64,000 nucleotides of DNA from Pseudomonadota bacterium (GCA_029779435.1 JAKPAM010000036.1:62001-126000), one strand, 5' to 3'. Positions 29,460-39,039 are shown, counted from the stretch's first letter. The notes: generated from the sequence alone by a model not told the origin. Numbers and translations are program-made.

Positions 29460-30371
29460 ATGATCATCCGGCCGCGCCCGCACTGGCTGCGCATGCTGTT
29501 CGTCGTGCGCGGCTCGGTACTGCCCGACATCCTTCCGCAGTTGGCGGCCGCGACGCTGTTCGCGATGCTGGTGACCCACCTCCACGGGCAGGTACTGCAG
29601 TGGAAGGTGCCGCTGAACTTCGTGCCGTTCTCGCTGGCCGGCCTGACGCTGGCGATCTTCCTGGGTTTTCGCAACAGCACCAGCTACGCGCGCTACTGGG
29701 AAGCGCGCACGCACTGGGGCACGCTGCTGAACGAGTCGCGCTCGCTGGTCCGCCAGGCGTCGACGCTGGTCGATGCGCCGGAGCGGGTGCGCGAGCTGAC
29801 GATGCTGCTGGCCGCTTTCGTCCACGCGCTGCGCCACCAGTTGCGCGGCACGGCCGCCGATGACGATCTGCGCCGGCTGCTGGGGGCCGACCTGGCCGCC
29901 GGGCTGGCGTCCGTCCGCTACAAGCCGGCGATGCTGCTGATGATGGCAGGCCGCTGGATCGGCGATCGCCGCCGCGAAGGCGCGCTGGCGACGGTGCTGG
30001 TGCCCGCGATGGAGGCGCCGCTGGGGCGGCTGACCGAAGCGCTCGGCGGCTGCGAGCGGATCGCGTCGACGCCGATCCCGTTCACTTATGTGCTGATGAT
30101 CCATCGCACGATCTACGTGTACTGTCTGCTGCTGCCATTCGGCCTCGTCGACGCGATCGGCACGATGACGCCGCTGATCGTCGCGTTCATCGCCTATACG
30201 TTCTTCGCGCTCGAAGCGATCGCGCAGGAGATCGAAGAGCCGTTCGGCATCGCGCCCAACGATCTGGCGCTCGACGCGATGTCGGCGATGATCGAAGCGG
30301 CGCTGCGCGAATCGATCGGCGAGACGCTGCCCGAACCGCCGCATGATCCCGACAGGATCCTGCTGACTTGA
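29460..30371 (+). CDS. bestrophin family ion channel protein
   Basis: PFSLAGLTLAIFLGFRNSTSYARYWEARTHWGTLLNESRSLVRQ; LPFGLVDAIGTMTPLIVAFIAYTFFALEAIAQEIEEPFG. Confidence 0.92.
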   Translation: MIIRPRPHWLRMLFVVRGSVLPDILPQLAAATLFAMLVTHLHGQVLQWKVPLNFVPFSLAGLTLAIFLGFRNSTSYARYWEARTHWGTLLNESRSLVRQASTLVDAPERVRELTMLLAAFVHALRHQLRGTAADDDLRRLLGADLAAGLASVRYKPAMLLMMAGRWIGDRRREGALATVLVPAMEAPLGRLTEALGGCERIASTPIPFTYVLMIHRTIYVYCLLLPFGLVDAIGTMTPLIVAFIAYTFFALEAIAQEIEEPFGIAPNDLALDAMSAMIEAALRESIGETLPEPPHDPDRILLT

Positions 30372-30390
30372 CGCTCCTTTGTCCGACACC

Positions 30391-31578
30391 ATGACGACCA
30401 GCGAGATCTTCCTCATCGCGATGCTGATGATTTTCAGCGTCCCCTACCTGATCTGGCGGCTGGGCCGCACCGACTACTTCGCGCCGCTGGTCGTCGTGCA
30501 GATCCTGGCCGGCATCGCGCTCGGTCCCGGGGTGCTGGGGGCGGCGTTTCCCGACTATTACCGCTTCGTCTTTCGTGCCGAGGTCACGCAGGCGCTGTCC
30601 GGCGTCGCCCAGTGGGGCGTCATGATCTTCGTGTGGGTTGCGGGCGTCGAACTGGACCTGCGCCAGGCCTGGCGTCATCGGCGCGAGAGCGGCATCACGG
30701 CCGGGTTGGCGCTGGGCGTTCCGTTGGCATTCGGCACGCTGGCCGCCACGTTGCTGTTGGCCTGGCCCGGCTGGATCGGGCCGAACGCGCAGTCGTGGCA
30801 ATTCCTGCTGGGCATCGGCATGTCGTGCGCGGTGACGGCACTGCCGATCCTGATCCTGCTGATGGAAAAGCTGCGGATGCTGCGCGAGCCGCTGGGCCAG
30901 CGGATCCTGCGCTATGCGAGCCTGGACGACATCGCGATCTGGGGCGTGCTCGCGGTGATCCTCACCGATTGGGCGCGCGTCGGCAAGCAGGCCGGCTTCC
31001 TGGCCGCGTTCGCGATCGTGACGCTGCTGTTCCGTCGATTGATGCGCGCGATTCCGCCGGCGGATCGCTGGTACGCGAGCCTGATCTGGCTGACGGCCTG
31101 CGGCCTGGGCTCGGATTGGGCAGGGTTGCACTACATGGTGGGCGCGTTTCTCGCTGGCGCGGTGATCGACGCCGACTGGCTGGACCAGGAGCAGATGGAC
31201 GGGTTGCGCCACTTCCTGCTGCTGACCGTGATGCCGGTCTTCTTCCTGAGCACCGGCCTGCGGACCGATTGGCAGACCGGTGGTGTCGCGGTGCTGGGCG
31301 CGGCGGCGCTGCTGCTCGCGGCCTCGGTGGGCGGCAAGCTGCTCGGCCTGCGGCTCGCGGGCCGGTTGCTGGGCTGGTCGACCCGCGAGGCGAAGGTGAT
31401 CGGCTGGCTGCTGCAGACCAAGGCGCTGATCATGATCATCTTTTCGAACGTGCTGCTCGACAAGGGGCTGATCACCAACGCGACCTTCACCGCGCTGCTG
31501 CTGATGGCGGTCGCCAGCACGATGTTGACGATTCCCAAGGTAAGCGCGGATCTGAAGCGCCTGGGTGTCGGGGGATAG
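30391..31578 (+). CDS. CPA2-type cation:proton antiporter
   Basis: MTTSEIFLIAMLMIFSVPYLIWRLGRTDYFAPLVVVQILAGIALGPGVLG; Na+/H+ exchanger-type membrane pattern throughout. Confidence 0.88.
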   Translation: MTTSEIFLIAMLMIFSVPYLIWRLGRTDYFAPLVVVQILAGIALGPGVLGAAFPDYYRFVFRAEVTQALSGVAQWGVMIFVWVAGVELDLRQAWRHRRESGITAGLALGVPLAFGTLAATLLLAWPGWIGPNAQSWQFLLGIGMSCAVTALPILILLMEKLRMLREPLGQRILRYASLDDIAIWGVLAVILTDWARVGKQAGFLAAFAIVTLLFRRLMRAIPPADRWYASLIWLTACGLGSDWAGLHYMVGAFLAGAVIDADWLDQEQMDGLRHFLLLTVMPVFFLSTGLRTDWQTGGVAVLGAAALLLAASVGGKLLGLRLAGRLLGWSTREAKVIGWLLQTKALIMIIFSNVLLDKGLITNATFTALLLMAVASTMLTIPKVSADLKRLGVGG

Positions 31579-31709
31579 GCGCAGGCGCGCACGCGCGCTT
31601 AGCGCGGCCCGTCCTGTCCGATGACAACCCAGGTTGTCAACTTACTGACGATTGGGCAAACTGGTCGCAGGCGCTCGTCCGCCATCCGACAACCAAGGAG
31701 ACATTTCCC

Positions 31710-33005
31710 ATGAAGCTCGCCCGTATCGTGGCAGCCGGCCTGGCGTTGGCCAGCGGCCTGGTTCTCGCGCAGGACAAGCCCGGCGAACTGAAGATCGGCA
31801 TCTCGACGTTCACGTCCGGGGCGGCTTCGGTGTTCGGCGTGCCGGCCAAGGCGGCGGCCGAACTGCTGATCGAGGAGATGAACGCGGGCGGCGGCATCGG
31901 CGGCGTCAAGGTCGCGCCGGTGTTCATCGATGAAGGCATCGGCGGCGACAAGCTGCTCAGCGAATACCGGCGCCTGGTGCAGGAGCAGGGCGTCAGGACG
32001 ATGCTGTCGGCGATCTCCAGCGGCAACTGCAACATCATCGCGCCGGTGGCCGAGGACCTGAAGGTGCTCAACGTCATGTGGGACTGCGGCACCGAAAAGG
32101 TCCTCGAGCAGCGCCGCTACAAGTACGTGGTGCGCACGCAGGCCAACGCGACCACCGAGATGGTCGCCACCGTGCTGTACCTGCTCAAGACCCGGCCCGA
32201 CTTCAAGACCGTCGCCGTGGTCAACCAGGACTATGCGTGGGGACGCGATTCGTGGGAGATCTTCCTGAACGCGCTCAAGGTGTTCAAGCCCGACGTCAAG
32301 GTCGTCGCCGAGATGTTCCCGAAGATGGGCGCCTCGGACTTCTCGACCGAGATCAGCCGCCTGCAGGCGCTCAAGCCCGACGTGGTGCTGAACACGTCCT
32401 GGGGAGGCGACCTGGACACGTTCGTTCGTCAGGCGTCGCAGCGCGGTCTGCTGACGCAGAAGACCCTGTTCGTCCTGCCGCTGGCCGAAAGCTCGCTCGA
32501 ACGGCTGGGCAGCGCGCTGCCCGACGGCGTGATCGTCGGCGCGCGCGGTGAACACTACTGGCTGCACCCGGAGACCAAGGACGATCCGAAGCACAAGGAC
32601 TTCATCGCGAAGTTCAAGGCCAAGACCGGCGCTTATCCGATCTATCCGACCTACCACATGGCGCAGGCGCTGGCCGGCCTGAAGCAGGGGTATGAAAGCG
32701 CGATCCAGGCCAATGGCGGCAAGTGGCCGTCGCCTGAACAGGTCGCCGACGCGATGCGCAAGCTGGAGTTCAAGGCCTATGGCCGCCCGATCAAGATGCG
32801 CGAGGACGGCCAGGGACTCGAAGACCAGTTGCTGGGCGTCAGCAAGCGCGTGCCTCAGTATCCGTTCGCGGTCATGGACAAGATGATGCTGGTGCCGGCG
32901 GACCTGGTGACGACGCCTGTCGGTCAGCATTCACCCGAATGGGTCAAGAAGATCGACCCGGCCGTGCTCAACAGCGATCGGCTCAAGTCCTACGATTTCA
33001 AGTAG
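31710..33005 (+). CDS. Liv-type ABC transporter substrate-binding protein
   Basis: Signal peptide MKLARIVAAGLALASGLVLAQ; KIGISTFTSGAASVFGVPAKAAAELLIEEMNAGGGIGGVKV; VNQDYAWGRDSWEIF. Confidence 0.92.
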   Translation: MKLARIVAAGLALASGLVLAQDKPGELKIGISTFTSGAASVFGVPAKAAAELLIEEMNAGGGIGGVKVAPVFIDEGIGGDKLLSEYRRLVQEQGVRTMLSAISSGNCNIIAPVAEDLKVLNVMWDCGTEKVLEQRRYKYVVRTQANATTEMVATVLYLLKTRPDFKTVAVVNQDYAWGRDSWEIFLNALKVFKPDVKVVAEMFPKMGASDFSTEISRLQALKPDVVLNTSWGGDLDTFVRQASQRGLLTQKTLFVLPLAESSLERLGSALPDGVIVGARGEHYWLHPETKDDPKHKDFIAKFKAKTGAYPIYPTYHMAQALAGLKQGYESAIQANGGKWPSPEQVADAMRKLEFKAYGRPIKMREDGQGLEDQLLGVSKRVPQYPFAVMDKMMLVPADLVTTPVGQHSPEWVKKIDPAVLNSDRLKSYDFK

Positions 33006-33054
33006 GCGCGCATCGGGGTAAGGAGAACACGAAACCAGGAAACCCGAGAGGACG

Positions 33055-33960
33055 ATGGACGCGAGCCTGTTCGTGCTGGCGCTGATGGACGGCGTGTCGT
33101 ACGCGGCGCTGCTGTTCCTGGTCGCGTTGGGCCTGACGCTGATCTTCGGCGTCATGCGCATCCTGAACATCGCGCACGGCAGCCTGTATGCGTGGGGCGG
33201 CTACTTCGCCGCTACGCTGGGCATCGCGATCGCGCGCTACGGGCTGCCGGAATGGCTCGCGCTGCCCGCGTTGTTCGCCGCCGCGCTGATCATCGGCGGG
33301 TTGCTCGGCACGGTGCTCGAATTCGCGCTGCTGCGACGGATCCTCGACAAGGATCCGATCCTGCAGTTGCTCGTCACGTTCGCCGCGTTCATGGTGCTCG
33401 AGGATTTGCAGCGGCTGATCTGGGGCGTGCAGCCGGTGTTCGTCTCCGACGTCGTCAATCAGCTCGGCACGCTCAGCGTCGCCGACGTCACGTACACGCG
33501 TTACCAGTTGCTGGTCCTGCCGGCGGTCGCGATCGTCGCGTTCTTCGCGTTGCGCTGGTTCCTGGGCGGCACGTCGCTGGGGCGGCAGGTCACCGCCGTT
33601 ACGCATCACCGCGAGGTCGCCACCGCGATGGGCGTCAATACCGATCGCGTCACCTGGCTGACGATCGCGGTCGGCGGCGCGCTCGGCGCGCTGGGCGGCG
33701 CGCTCGCTTCGCCGACGACGTCGTTCACGCCGGGTATCGGTGCCGACATGATGGTGTTGTCGTTCGCGGTCGTGGCCACCGCCGGCCTGGGCCAGATCGG
33801 CGGCGCCGCGCTGGCGGCGCTGATGATCGGGCTCGCGCGTTCGTTCGCGATCTATCTGATGCCCGAAATCGAGGTGCTGATGCCCTACCTGATCATGGTC
33901 GCGGTGCTGCTGCTGCGGCCCGAAGGCCTGTTCTCGACGACCGCGGCGCGCCGGATCTGA
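33055..33960 (+). CDS. Liv-type ABC transporter permease (LivH-like)
   Basis: LMDGVSYAALLFLVALGLTLIFGVMRILNIAHGSLYAWGGYFAATLG. Confidence 0.93.
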   Translation: MDASLFVLALMDGVSYAALLFLVALGLTLIFGVMRILNIAHGSLYAWGGYFAATLGIAIARYGLPEWLALPALFAAALIIGGLLGTVLEFALLRRILDKDPILQLLVTFAAFMVLEDLQRLIWGVQPVFVSDVVNQLGTLSVADVTYTRYQLLVLPAVAIVAFFALRWFLGGTSLGRQVTAVTHHREVATAMGVNTDRVTWLTIAVGGALGALGGALASPTTSFTPGIGADMMVLSFAVVATAGLGQIGGAALAALMIGLARSFAIYLMPEIEVLMPYLIMVAVLLLRPEGLFSTTAARRI

Positions 33961-34937
33961 TGACGTCGCGCCTTCACACCGTCGCCGTCACGCTGATCGT
34001 CCTCGTCGCGCTGCTGTGCGCCGCGATGCCGTGGTTGAAGACGCCGGTGTTGCTGGCGTTGTCCAACGGCCTGGCCGTGCTGGGCGTCATCGTGCTGATC
34101 CGCGCCGGGCAGGTCTCGTTCGGGCATGCGATGTACGCGTGCCTGTCCGGCTACACGGTCGCGTTCGTCGGCCGCGCATGGCACCTGGACGCGCTGCTGC
34201 AGATCGCGATCGGCACGATCGGCGCCGCGGTGGCCGGCGCATTGATCGGCCTGTTCATGGTCCGCTATCGCGGCATCTTCTTCGGCATGCTGAACCTGGC
34301 GTTCTCGATGGTGCTGTTCTCGGTGCTGGGCAAGTTCGGCGGCGTCACGGGCGGCACCGACGGATTGCGCTTCGATCGTCCGTCGTTCGGTTTCGTCCAC
34401 CTGGAGCGCGAGGGCTTCGAGACCGCGCTGCTGGCGCTCGCGCTGGGCCTGGCGGTGGTGGCGGGCTGGCTCGTGCAGCGGTATTTCGCCAGCGTCGACG
34501 GGCAGGCGCTGGCCGCGATCAAGAGCAACGAGACACGGCTCGAATACCTGGGCATCTCGGCCAAGCGCGTGTTCTGGGGCGGCTACGTGCTGTCGGCCGC
34601 GTTGTGCGGGCTGGGCGGCAGCGTGTTCGCGCTGACGCAGGGACTCGTCACGCCCGAGATGGGATATTGGGTGCGCTCTGGCGAGATCGTCTTCATCGCG
34701 ATCCTGGGCGGTTCGGGCCACGCGCTGGGTGCGTTCATCGGCGCGTTCGTGTTCGAGTTCATCAAGCTGTACGCCGCGGCGCTGCTGACCGGCGCATGGC
34801 AACTGGCGCTCGGCCTGATCCTGATCGTCATGGTGTTCGCCGCGCCGCGCGGGCTGTTCGGCCTGGTCGAGCCGATGCTCGGAGGGCGGGCCGCGCGCCG
34901 CGCGGGCGATGCCCGCTCGACCGGAGAGACGGCGTGA
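33960..34937 (+). CDS. Liv-type ABC transporter permease (LivM-like)
   Basis: LSNGLAVLGVIVLIRAGQVSFGHAMYACLSGY; RYRGIFFGMLNLAFSMVLFSVLGKFGGVTGGTDGL. Start overlaps LivH stop. Confidence 0.92.
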   Translation: MTSRLHTVAVTLIVLVALLCAAMPWLKTPVLLALSNGLAVLGVIVLIRAGQVSFGHAMYACLSGYTVAFVGRAWHLDALLQIAIGTIGAAVAGALIGLFMVRYRGIFFGMLNLAFSMVLFSVLGKFGGVTGGTDGLRFDRPSFGFVHLEREGFETALLALALGLAVVAGWLVQRYFASVDGQALAAIKSNETRLEYLGISAKRVFWGGYVLSAALCGLGGSVFALTQGLVTPEMGYWVRSGEIVFIAILGGSGHALGAFIGAFVFEFIKLYAAALLTGAWQLALGLILIVMVFAAPRGLFGLVEPMLGGRAARRAGDARSTGETA

Positions 34938-35734
34938 GCGGCTCGTCATCGTCTGCGCGCGAGGGTTCGTTGCTGTCCACGCGCGATCTGTCGCTGTCGT
35001 TCGGCGGTGTCGTGGCCGCGGACGCGATCGACTTCGACCTGCTGCCCGGGGAGCGCCTGGCCGTCGTCGGCCAGAACGGTGCCGGCAAGACCACGTTCAT
35101 CAATATCTGCACCGGCTACCTGAAACCGACCCGCGGCATCGTGCGCTTCGACGGTGTCGACATCACCGGTCACACTCCGCGCTCGATCACGCGCCGCGGA
35201 CTCGGCCGATCGTTCCAGTTGCCGCAGATCTTCACCGAGCACACGGTGCGCGAATGCCTGCTGCTGGCAGCCTCGGCGCCGATCGACGCGCGGCCCGGCG
35301 AACCGGCGCGGCCACGGCGGCGCGGCGGCTTCTGGCCGGCATTGGACCAGGCCGTCGACAGCGCCGAGGTCGACGACACGCTGGCGCTGCTGCAGTTGTC
35401 GTCGCGGGCCGGCGACCTGGCCGGCGCGCTGCCCGAGGGACAACGCAAGCTGCTCGACGTCGCGATGGCGCTGGTGCTCCGGCCCCGCCTGATGATCATG
35501 GACGAGCCGACCAGCGGCGTGTCCAGCGACGAGAAGCACGGCCTGATGGCGGTGCTGATGCGCGCGCTCGACGAGCGGCGGATCACCAGCATCTTCGTCG
35601 AGCACGACATCGACATCGTGCGGCGCTATTCGACGCGGCTGGCGGCATGGATCGCCGGGCGCATCGCGGCCGACGGCGCGCCGGACGAGGTGCTGCGCGA
35701 CCCGTTGATCATCCGCAACGTGATTGGAGGGTGA
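34934..35734 (+). CDS. Liv-type ABC transporter ATPase (LivG-like)
   Basis: VVGQNGAGKTTFINICTGYLKPTRG; LPEGQRKLLDVAMALVLRPRLMIMDEPTSGVS. GTG start overlapping livM stop. Confidence 0.92.
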   Translation: MSGSSSSAREGSLLSTRDLSLSFGGVVAADAIDFDLLPGERLAVVGQNGAGKTTFINICTGYLKPTRGIVRFDGVDITGHTPRSITRRGLGRSFQLPQIFTEHTVRECLLLAASAPIDARPGEPARPRRRGGFWPALDQAVDSAEVDDTLALLQLSSRAGDLAGALPEGQRKLLDVAMALVLRPRLMIMDEPTSGVSSDEKHGLMAVLMRALDERRITSIFVEHDIDIVRRYSTRLAAWIAGRIAADGAPDEVLRDPLIIRNVIGG

Positions 35735-35735
35735 C

Positions 35736-36404
35736 GTGCTCGAGCTGAACGCCGTGTCGGCACGGATCGCCGGCATTCCCGTATTGCGCGGGATCAGCGC
35801 GCGATTCGATGCGGGCGGGACAATCGCGGTCGTCGGGCGCAACGGCGCGGGCAAGACGACGCTGTTGCGCCTGATCATGGGGTTCGTGCCGCTGTTGCAG
35901 GGCAACGCGGCGTTCGACGGCCGCGACCTGGCCACCGTACCGGCGCGCGATCGCGTGCGCCTGGGCATCGGCTATGCGCCCGAGGATCGCGTGATGTTCC
36001 CGACGTTCAGCGTCGAGGAGAATCTGCGTTTTCCGTGCGAGGTCATCGGACTGTCGCGCCGGGACGTCGACGACCGTCTCGCGCAGACGCTGGACATCGT
36101 GCCCGAACTCAAGCCGATGCTGCCGCGGTCCGGCGCCGCGTTATCGGGCGGCCAGGGCAAGATGGCGGCGCTCGGGCGCGCGATCATGGCCGGCGAACGG
36201 CTGGTGCTGCTCGACGAACCGTTCCAGGGACTGGCACCGGTGCTCGCGCAGCAGTATTCGGCGTCGCTGCAACGGTTGATCGCCGCGCGGCCCCGTTCGT
36301 GCGTCGTCATCACCGAATCGAACCGCAGCCTGCTCGGCGACGTGCCGACGCGGACGCTGGTGCTCGAGCGGGGCGAGTTGTCGCAGGAGGCCGCGCCGGC
36401 CTGA
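35736..36404 (+). CDS. Liv-type ABC transporter ATPase (LivF-like)
   Basis: VVGRNGAGKTTLLRLIMGFVPLLQG; LSGGQGKMAALGRAIMAGERLVLLDEPFQGLAPVLA. Confidence 0.92.
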   Translation: MLELNAVSARIAGIPVLRGISARFDAGGTIAVVGRNGAGKTTLLRLIMGFVPLLQGNAAFDGRDLATVPARDRVRLGIGYAPEDRVMFPTFSVEENLRFPCEVIGLSRRDVDDRLAQTLDIVPELKPMLPRSGAALSGGQGKMAALGRAIMAGERLVLLDEPFQGLAPVLAQQYSASLQRLIAARPRSCVVITESNRSLLGDVPTRTLVLERGELSQEAAPA

Positions 36405-36520
36405 CGGTGATCGCCGGGTCGCGCGGGCGGCTTCGATCCTGGCGTCAATCTTGGTGTCAATAGGCGCCAAGGTCTGTTCTCGCCAGGATCGAGCCCAGGC
36501 CGAGGGCGCCGAGCCCGTCG

Positions 36521-36739
36521 TCAGGGTGACGGCACCGCGACGATGTCGGCGGCCGATTGGAGCTGCCTGTCCAGCGTGGCCAAGGGCAGGCCTCGCCGTT
36601 GCGCGAGTTCGAGATAAGCGGCGTCATGAAGTGTCAATCCCAGGCGATCGGCCAGGCGAAGGGTCGTCGTCCAGGCGAACTGATCCGTATCGGGATCGAT
36701 GCGAATGTTCAATTGCGCGAGATCGGCCAGCGAAGTTTG
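36521..36739 (-). pseudogene. truncated VapC-like PIN protein (C-terminal portion)
   Basis: Minus-strand reading SLADLAQLNIRIDPDTDQFAWTTTLRLADRLGLTLHDAAYLELAQRRGLPLATLDRQLQSAADIVAVPSP matches a VapC C-terminal half; the N-terminal half is absent. Confidence 0.7.
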
Positions 36740-36786
36740 ATGTCCTCTTTCGAGATTTTCCTCATCGCGATGCCGGTGATCTTCAA
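36740..36786 (+). pseudogene. remnant of an antiporter 5' end
   Basis: MSSFEIFLIAMPVIF versus MTTSEIFLIAMLMIF at 30391; nucleotides about 36751-36785 closely match 30401-30435. Confidence 0.55.
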
Positions 36787-36793
36787 CCCGGGA

Positions 36794-37495
36794 TTATCGC
36801 TCGTCCCCTGCGCTTAGCGCGTCCATCGCCGGGCGGAACTGGTATTCGGGCACGATCAGCACCGCGTCGCGCGACGCGAGCCGCACGTAGCGGCCATACC
36901 CGTCGGGCGTACGGGCACCGACGGTGACACGCGTTAGCGGTCGACCCTCGCGTCCGATGACGTCGATGCGCAGCGCGGGCGACGCCAGACCATACGGATC
37001 CCCGGCGGGGGAAGCATCGACCCCGTCGGCATCGTCGGCATTGGCGGCACCGGCGCTACCGGCCCGGCCCGTATCCGGAGTGCGGCCGGCCACGTCGGCG
37101 GCGTCGGCCGACGGCACGGTCGTCTTCAGTACGCGATCGGCCCGCGCCTGCGAGAACAGCGACAGATAGGCGGCCGCATCGAACGCGGGCGTGCCGGGCG
37201 CCTCGGGGACGGGCGCGCCGGCGGCGTCGACCTCGCGCCAGGCGCGCGCATCGGCGACGAAGCGGCGCGAACGCTCGCCGCGGTCGATCGTCAGCGCGGC
37301 GACATCGGGTACGTCCCAGGTGAACAGCCGCGCCGGACGATGCGTGTCGTCATGCGCATGGCCGAGAGCCCCGGCGGGGCCCTTATCCCCATCATGGGCA
37401 TCTGGCGCATGCGGATCGTCCCACTGCGCGACCGTCGCGCCGATGCCGGCAACGAGCACCAGCAGCCAGACGATCGTCCACAGGCGTTCGCTCAT
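36794..37495 (-). CDS. DUF4340-like membrane-anchored protein
   Basis: N-terminal TM MSERLWTIVWLLVLVAGIGATVAQ; FTWDVPDVAALTIDRG...SRRFVADARAWREV; downstream of Gld-like ABC genes, the usual context. Confidence 0.75.
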   Translation of the reverse strand: MSERLWTIVWLLVLVAGIGATVAQWDDPHAPDAHDGDKGPAGALGHAHDDTHRPARLFTWDVPDVAALTIDRGERSRRFVADARAWREVDAAGAPVPEAPGTPAFDAAAYLSLFSQARADRVLKTTVPSADAADVAGRTPDTGRAGSAGAANADDADGVDASPAGDPYGLASPALRIDVIGREGRPLTRVTVGARTPDGYGRYVRLASRDAVLIVPEYQFRPAMDALSAGDER

Positions 37496-37635
37496 CGCAG
37501 GCTCCGCGCGATCATGCCGAACGGCAAGCCGTTCGGCAAGCCGGTCGGCGCGCCGTTCGACGTGTCGTTTGCCGTGCCATTCGGCGAGCCGTTCGGCGAA
37601 CCATTCGGCGAACCATTCGGCATGTCATCCTTCAT
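37492..37635 (-). CDS. 47-aa PNGS-repeat mini-ORF, overlapping start/stop with both neighbours
   Basis: Own translation: MKDDMPNGSPNGSPNGSPNGTANDTSNGAPTGLPNGLPFGMIARSLR; ATGA overlaps at both 37632-37635 and 37492-37495. Confidence 0.5.
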   Translation of the reverse strand: MKDDMPNGSPNGSPNGSPNGTANDTSNGAPTGLPNGLPFGMIARSLR

Positions 37636-39014
37636 CGCCGCCGCCACCACGTCCACGCGCCGAACGCGAGCGCCAGCGCCGGCAGCAGCACCGAGCTGAC
37701 GATGAACACGGTCCGCATCTGGCGATTGGTCAACTGCACGCTGCGTGTCTCGTAGTGGCGCGGACGGATGTCGATCAGCGCGTCCTGCTGCGCGAGGGCG
37801 TTGATCGCGTTGACGAACAGCATGCCGTTGCCCACCAGCGCGAATTGGCTGTTGTTCGCGAAATCGGCGTCGCCGGCCAGCAGCAGGCGCGACTGGCGTC
37901 CGCCCTCGGGTACCGGCACGTCGCCGATGTGGCGCGTGGCCAGCAGCATCAGCGTGCGCGTGCCGACGTCGTCCGGCTGCCCGCGCAGGTGCGACCGGTC
38001 GCTGCTGAGCACCAGCGGCGTCACCGTCACGCCGTCCGCCAGTCCGTCCGGCGCCGGCGTGAACGAGCCGACGCCGGGAAAGAACGTCAGCGGCAGGCCG
38101 CGCGTGATGCGATGCCGCGGGTAGTCGCTGACGGCGGGCGACGACGGGTCGCTGCGGTAATGATGGCCTTCATCGATCACCTCGCGCGCGTGCCAGGCGA
38201 TGCCATGGCGATCCAGGACCGGCTGGAGGCCGTGCGGCCACTGCGGTTCGAGCAGCGCGAACACGCTGCCGCCCCGGTCCAGGTAAGCGAGCAGCCGATG
38301 CGTTTCGGCACCATCCAGCGCGCGCCGCGGGCCGGCGACGATGACGACGTCGCAGCCTTCGAGTGTTTCGGCGTCCTTGACGAGCAGCACCGGGCGGATC
38401 CGATAGCCGAGTGTCTCGAGCGCGTCGCGCGCCATGCCCAGCCCATGGCGCTCGTGGACTTCGACGCGGGCGACGAGGTTGTCGTCCTTGTCGTGGTCTT
38501 CGGGGTCGTCCAGATCCTTGAGGCTGAACGGGTTGGCCTCGCCGTGGCCGTGCGTGAAGCACAGCGTCTGCACGATGCGCGACGTGACGCGGATCAGCGC
38601 GTTGGTGAAATCCGTCTCGGTCCCGCCGTGGATGGTCAGCCGCCGCTGGCCGCTAGTGACGACCGCGCTGCCGGCGAACTGGATGTCGTGGCGGCGCGCC
38701 TCGGCCGGATGCACGGACGGGTCGATCGCGCGCACCTGGATCAGCGGATTGGCCTGCGCGTACTGGTCGAGCAGCGCGAGCGCATCGACCATGCTCTTGT
38801 TGCGCAGGTCGTAGAACCATGTGACGTGCACGGGTGCATCGATGCCGGCCAGCACGCGGCGCGTGTCGTCGCTGATCGTATAGACGCCGGCGCGCGTCAG
38901 GTCGATGCGGCCCAGATGGCGGTAGCTCCACAGATTGACGGCGAGCAGCACGCTGGCGATCGCCGCGACCGGCAGCAACACCCGGAGCCCTTTCCATCCC
39001 GATCGACCGCGCAT
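37632..39014 (-). CDS. GldG-like ABC-transporter auxiliary protein
   Basis: SYRHLGRIDLTRAGVYTISDDTRRVLAGIDAPVHVTWFYD; VVIVAGPRRALDGAETHRLLAYLDRGGSVFALLEP; C-terminal TM. Confidence 0.85.
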   Translation of the reverse strand: MRGRSGWKGLRVLLPVAAIASVLLAVNLWSYRHLGRIDLTRAGVYTISDDTRRVLAGIDAPVHVTWFYDLRNKSMVDALALLDQYAQANPLIQVRAIDPSVHPAEARRHDIQFAGSAVVTSGQRRLTIHGGTETDFTNALIRVTSRIVQTLCFTHGHGEANPFSLKDLDDPEDHDKDDNLVARVEVHERHGLGMARDALETLGYRIRPVLLVKDAETLEGCDVVIVAGPRRALDGAETHRLLAYLDRGGSVFALLEPQWPHGLQPVLDRHGIAWHAREVIDEGHHYRSDPSSPAVSDYPRHRITRGLPLTFFPGVGSFTPAPDGLADGVTVTPLVLSSDRSHLRGQPDDVGTRTLMLLATRHIGDVPVPEGGRQSRLLLAGDADFANNSQFALVGNGMLFVNAINALAQQDALIDIRPRHYETRSVQLTNRQMRTVFIVSSVLLPALALAFGAWTWWRRR

Positions 39015-39039
39015 CGTGCCTGCCCATCCTCTCCGGCGT

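Noticed and set aside
30612-31709. N-terminal extension of the Liv substrate-binding ORF over the antiporter
   Set aside because: A clear signal peptide and start occur at 31710; upstream portion is a shadow of the antiporter.
33885-34949. 354-aa minus ORF opposite LivM
   Set aside because: Antisense to a confident permease; composition typical of shadow frames.
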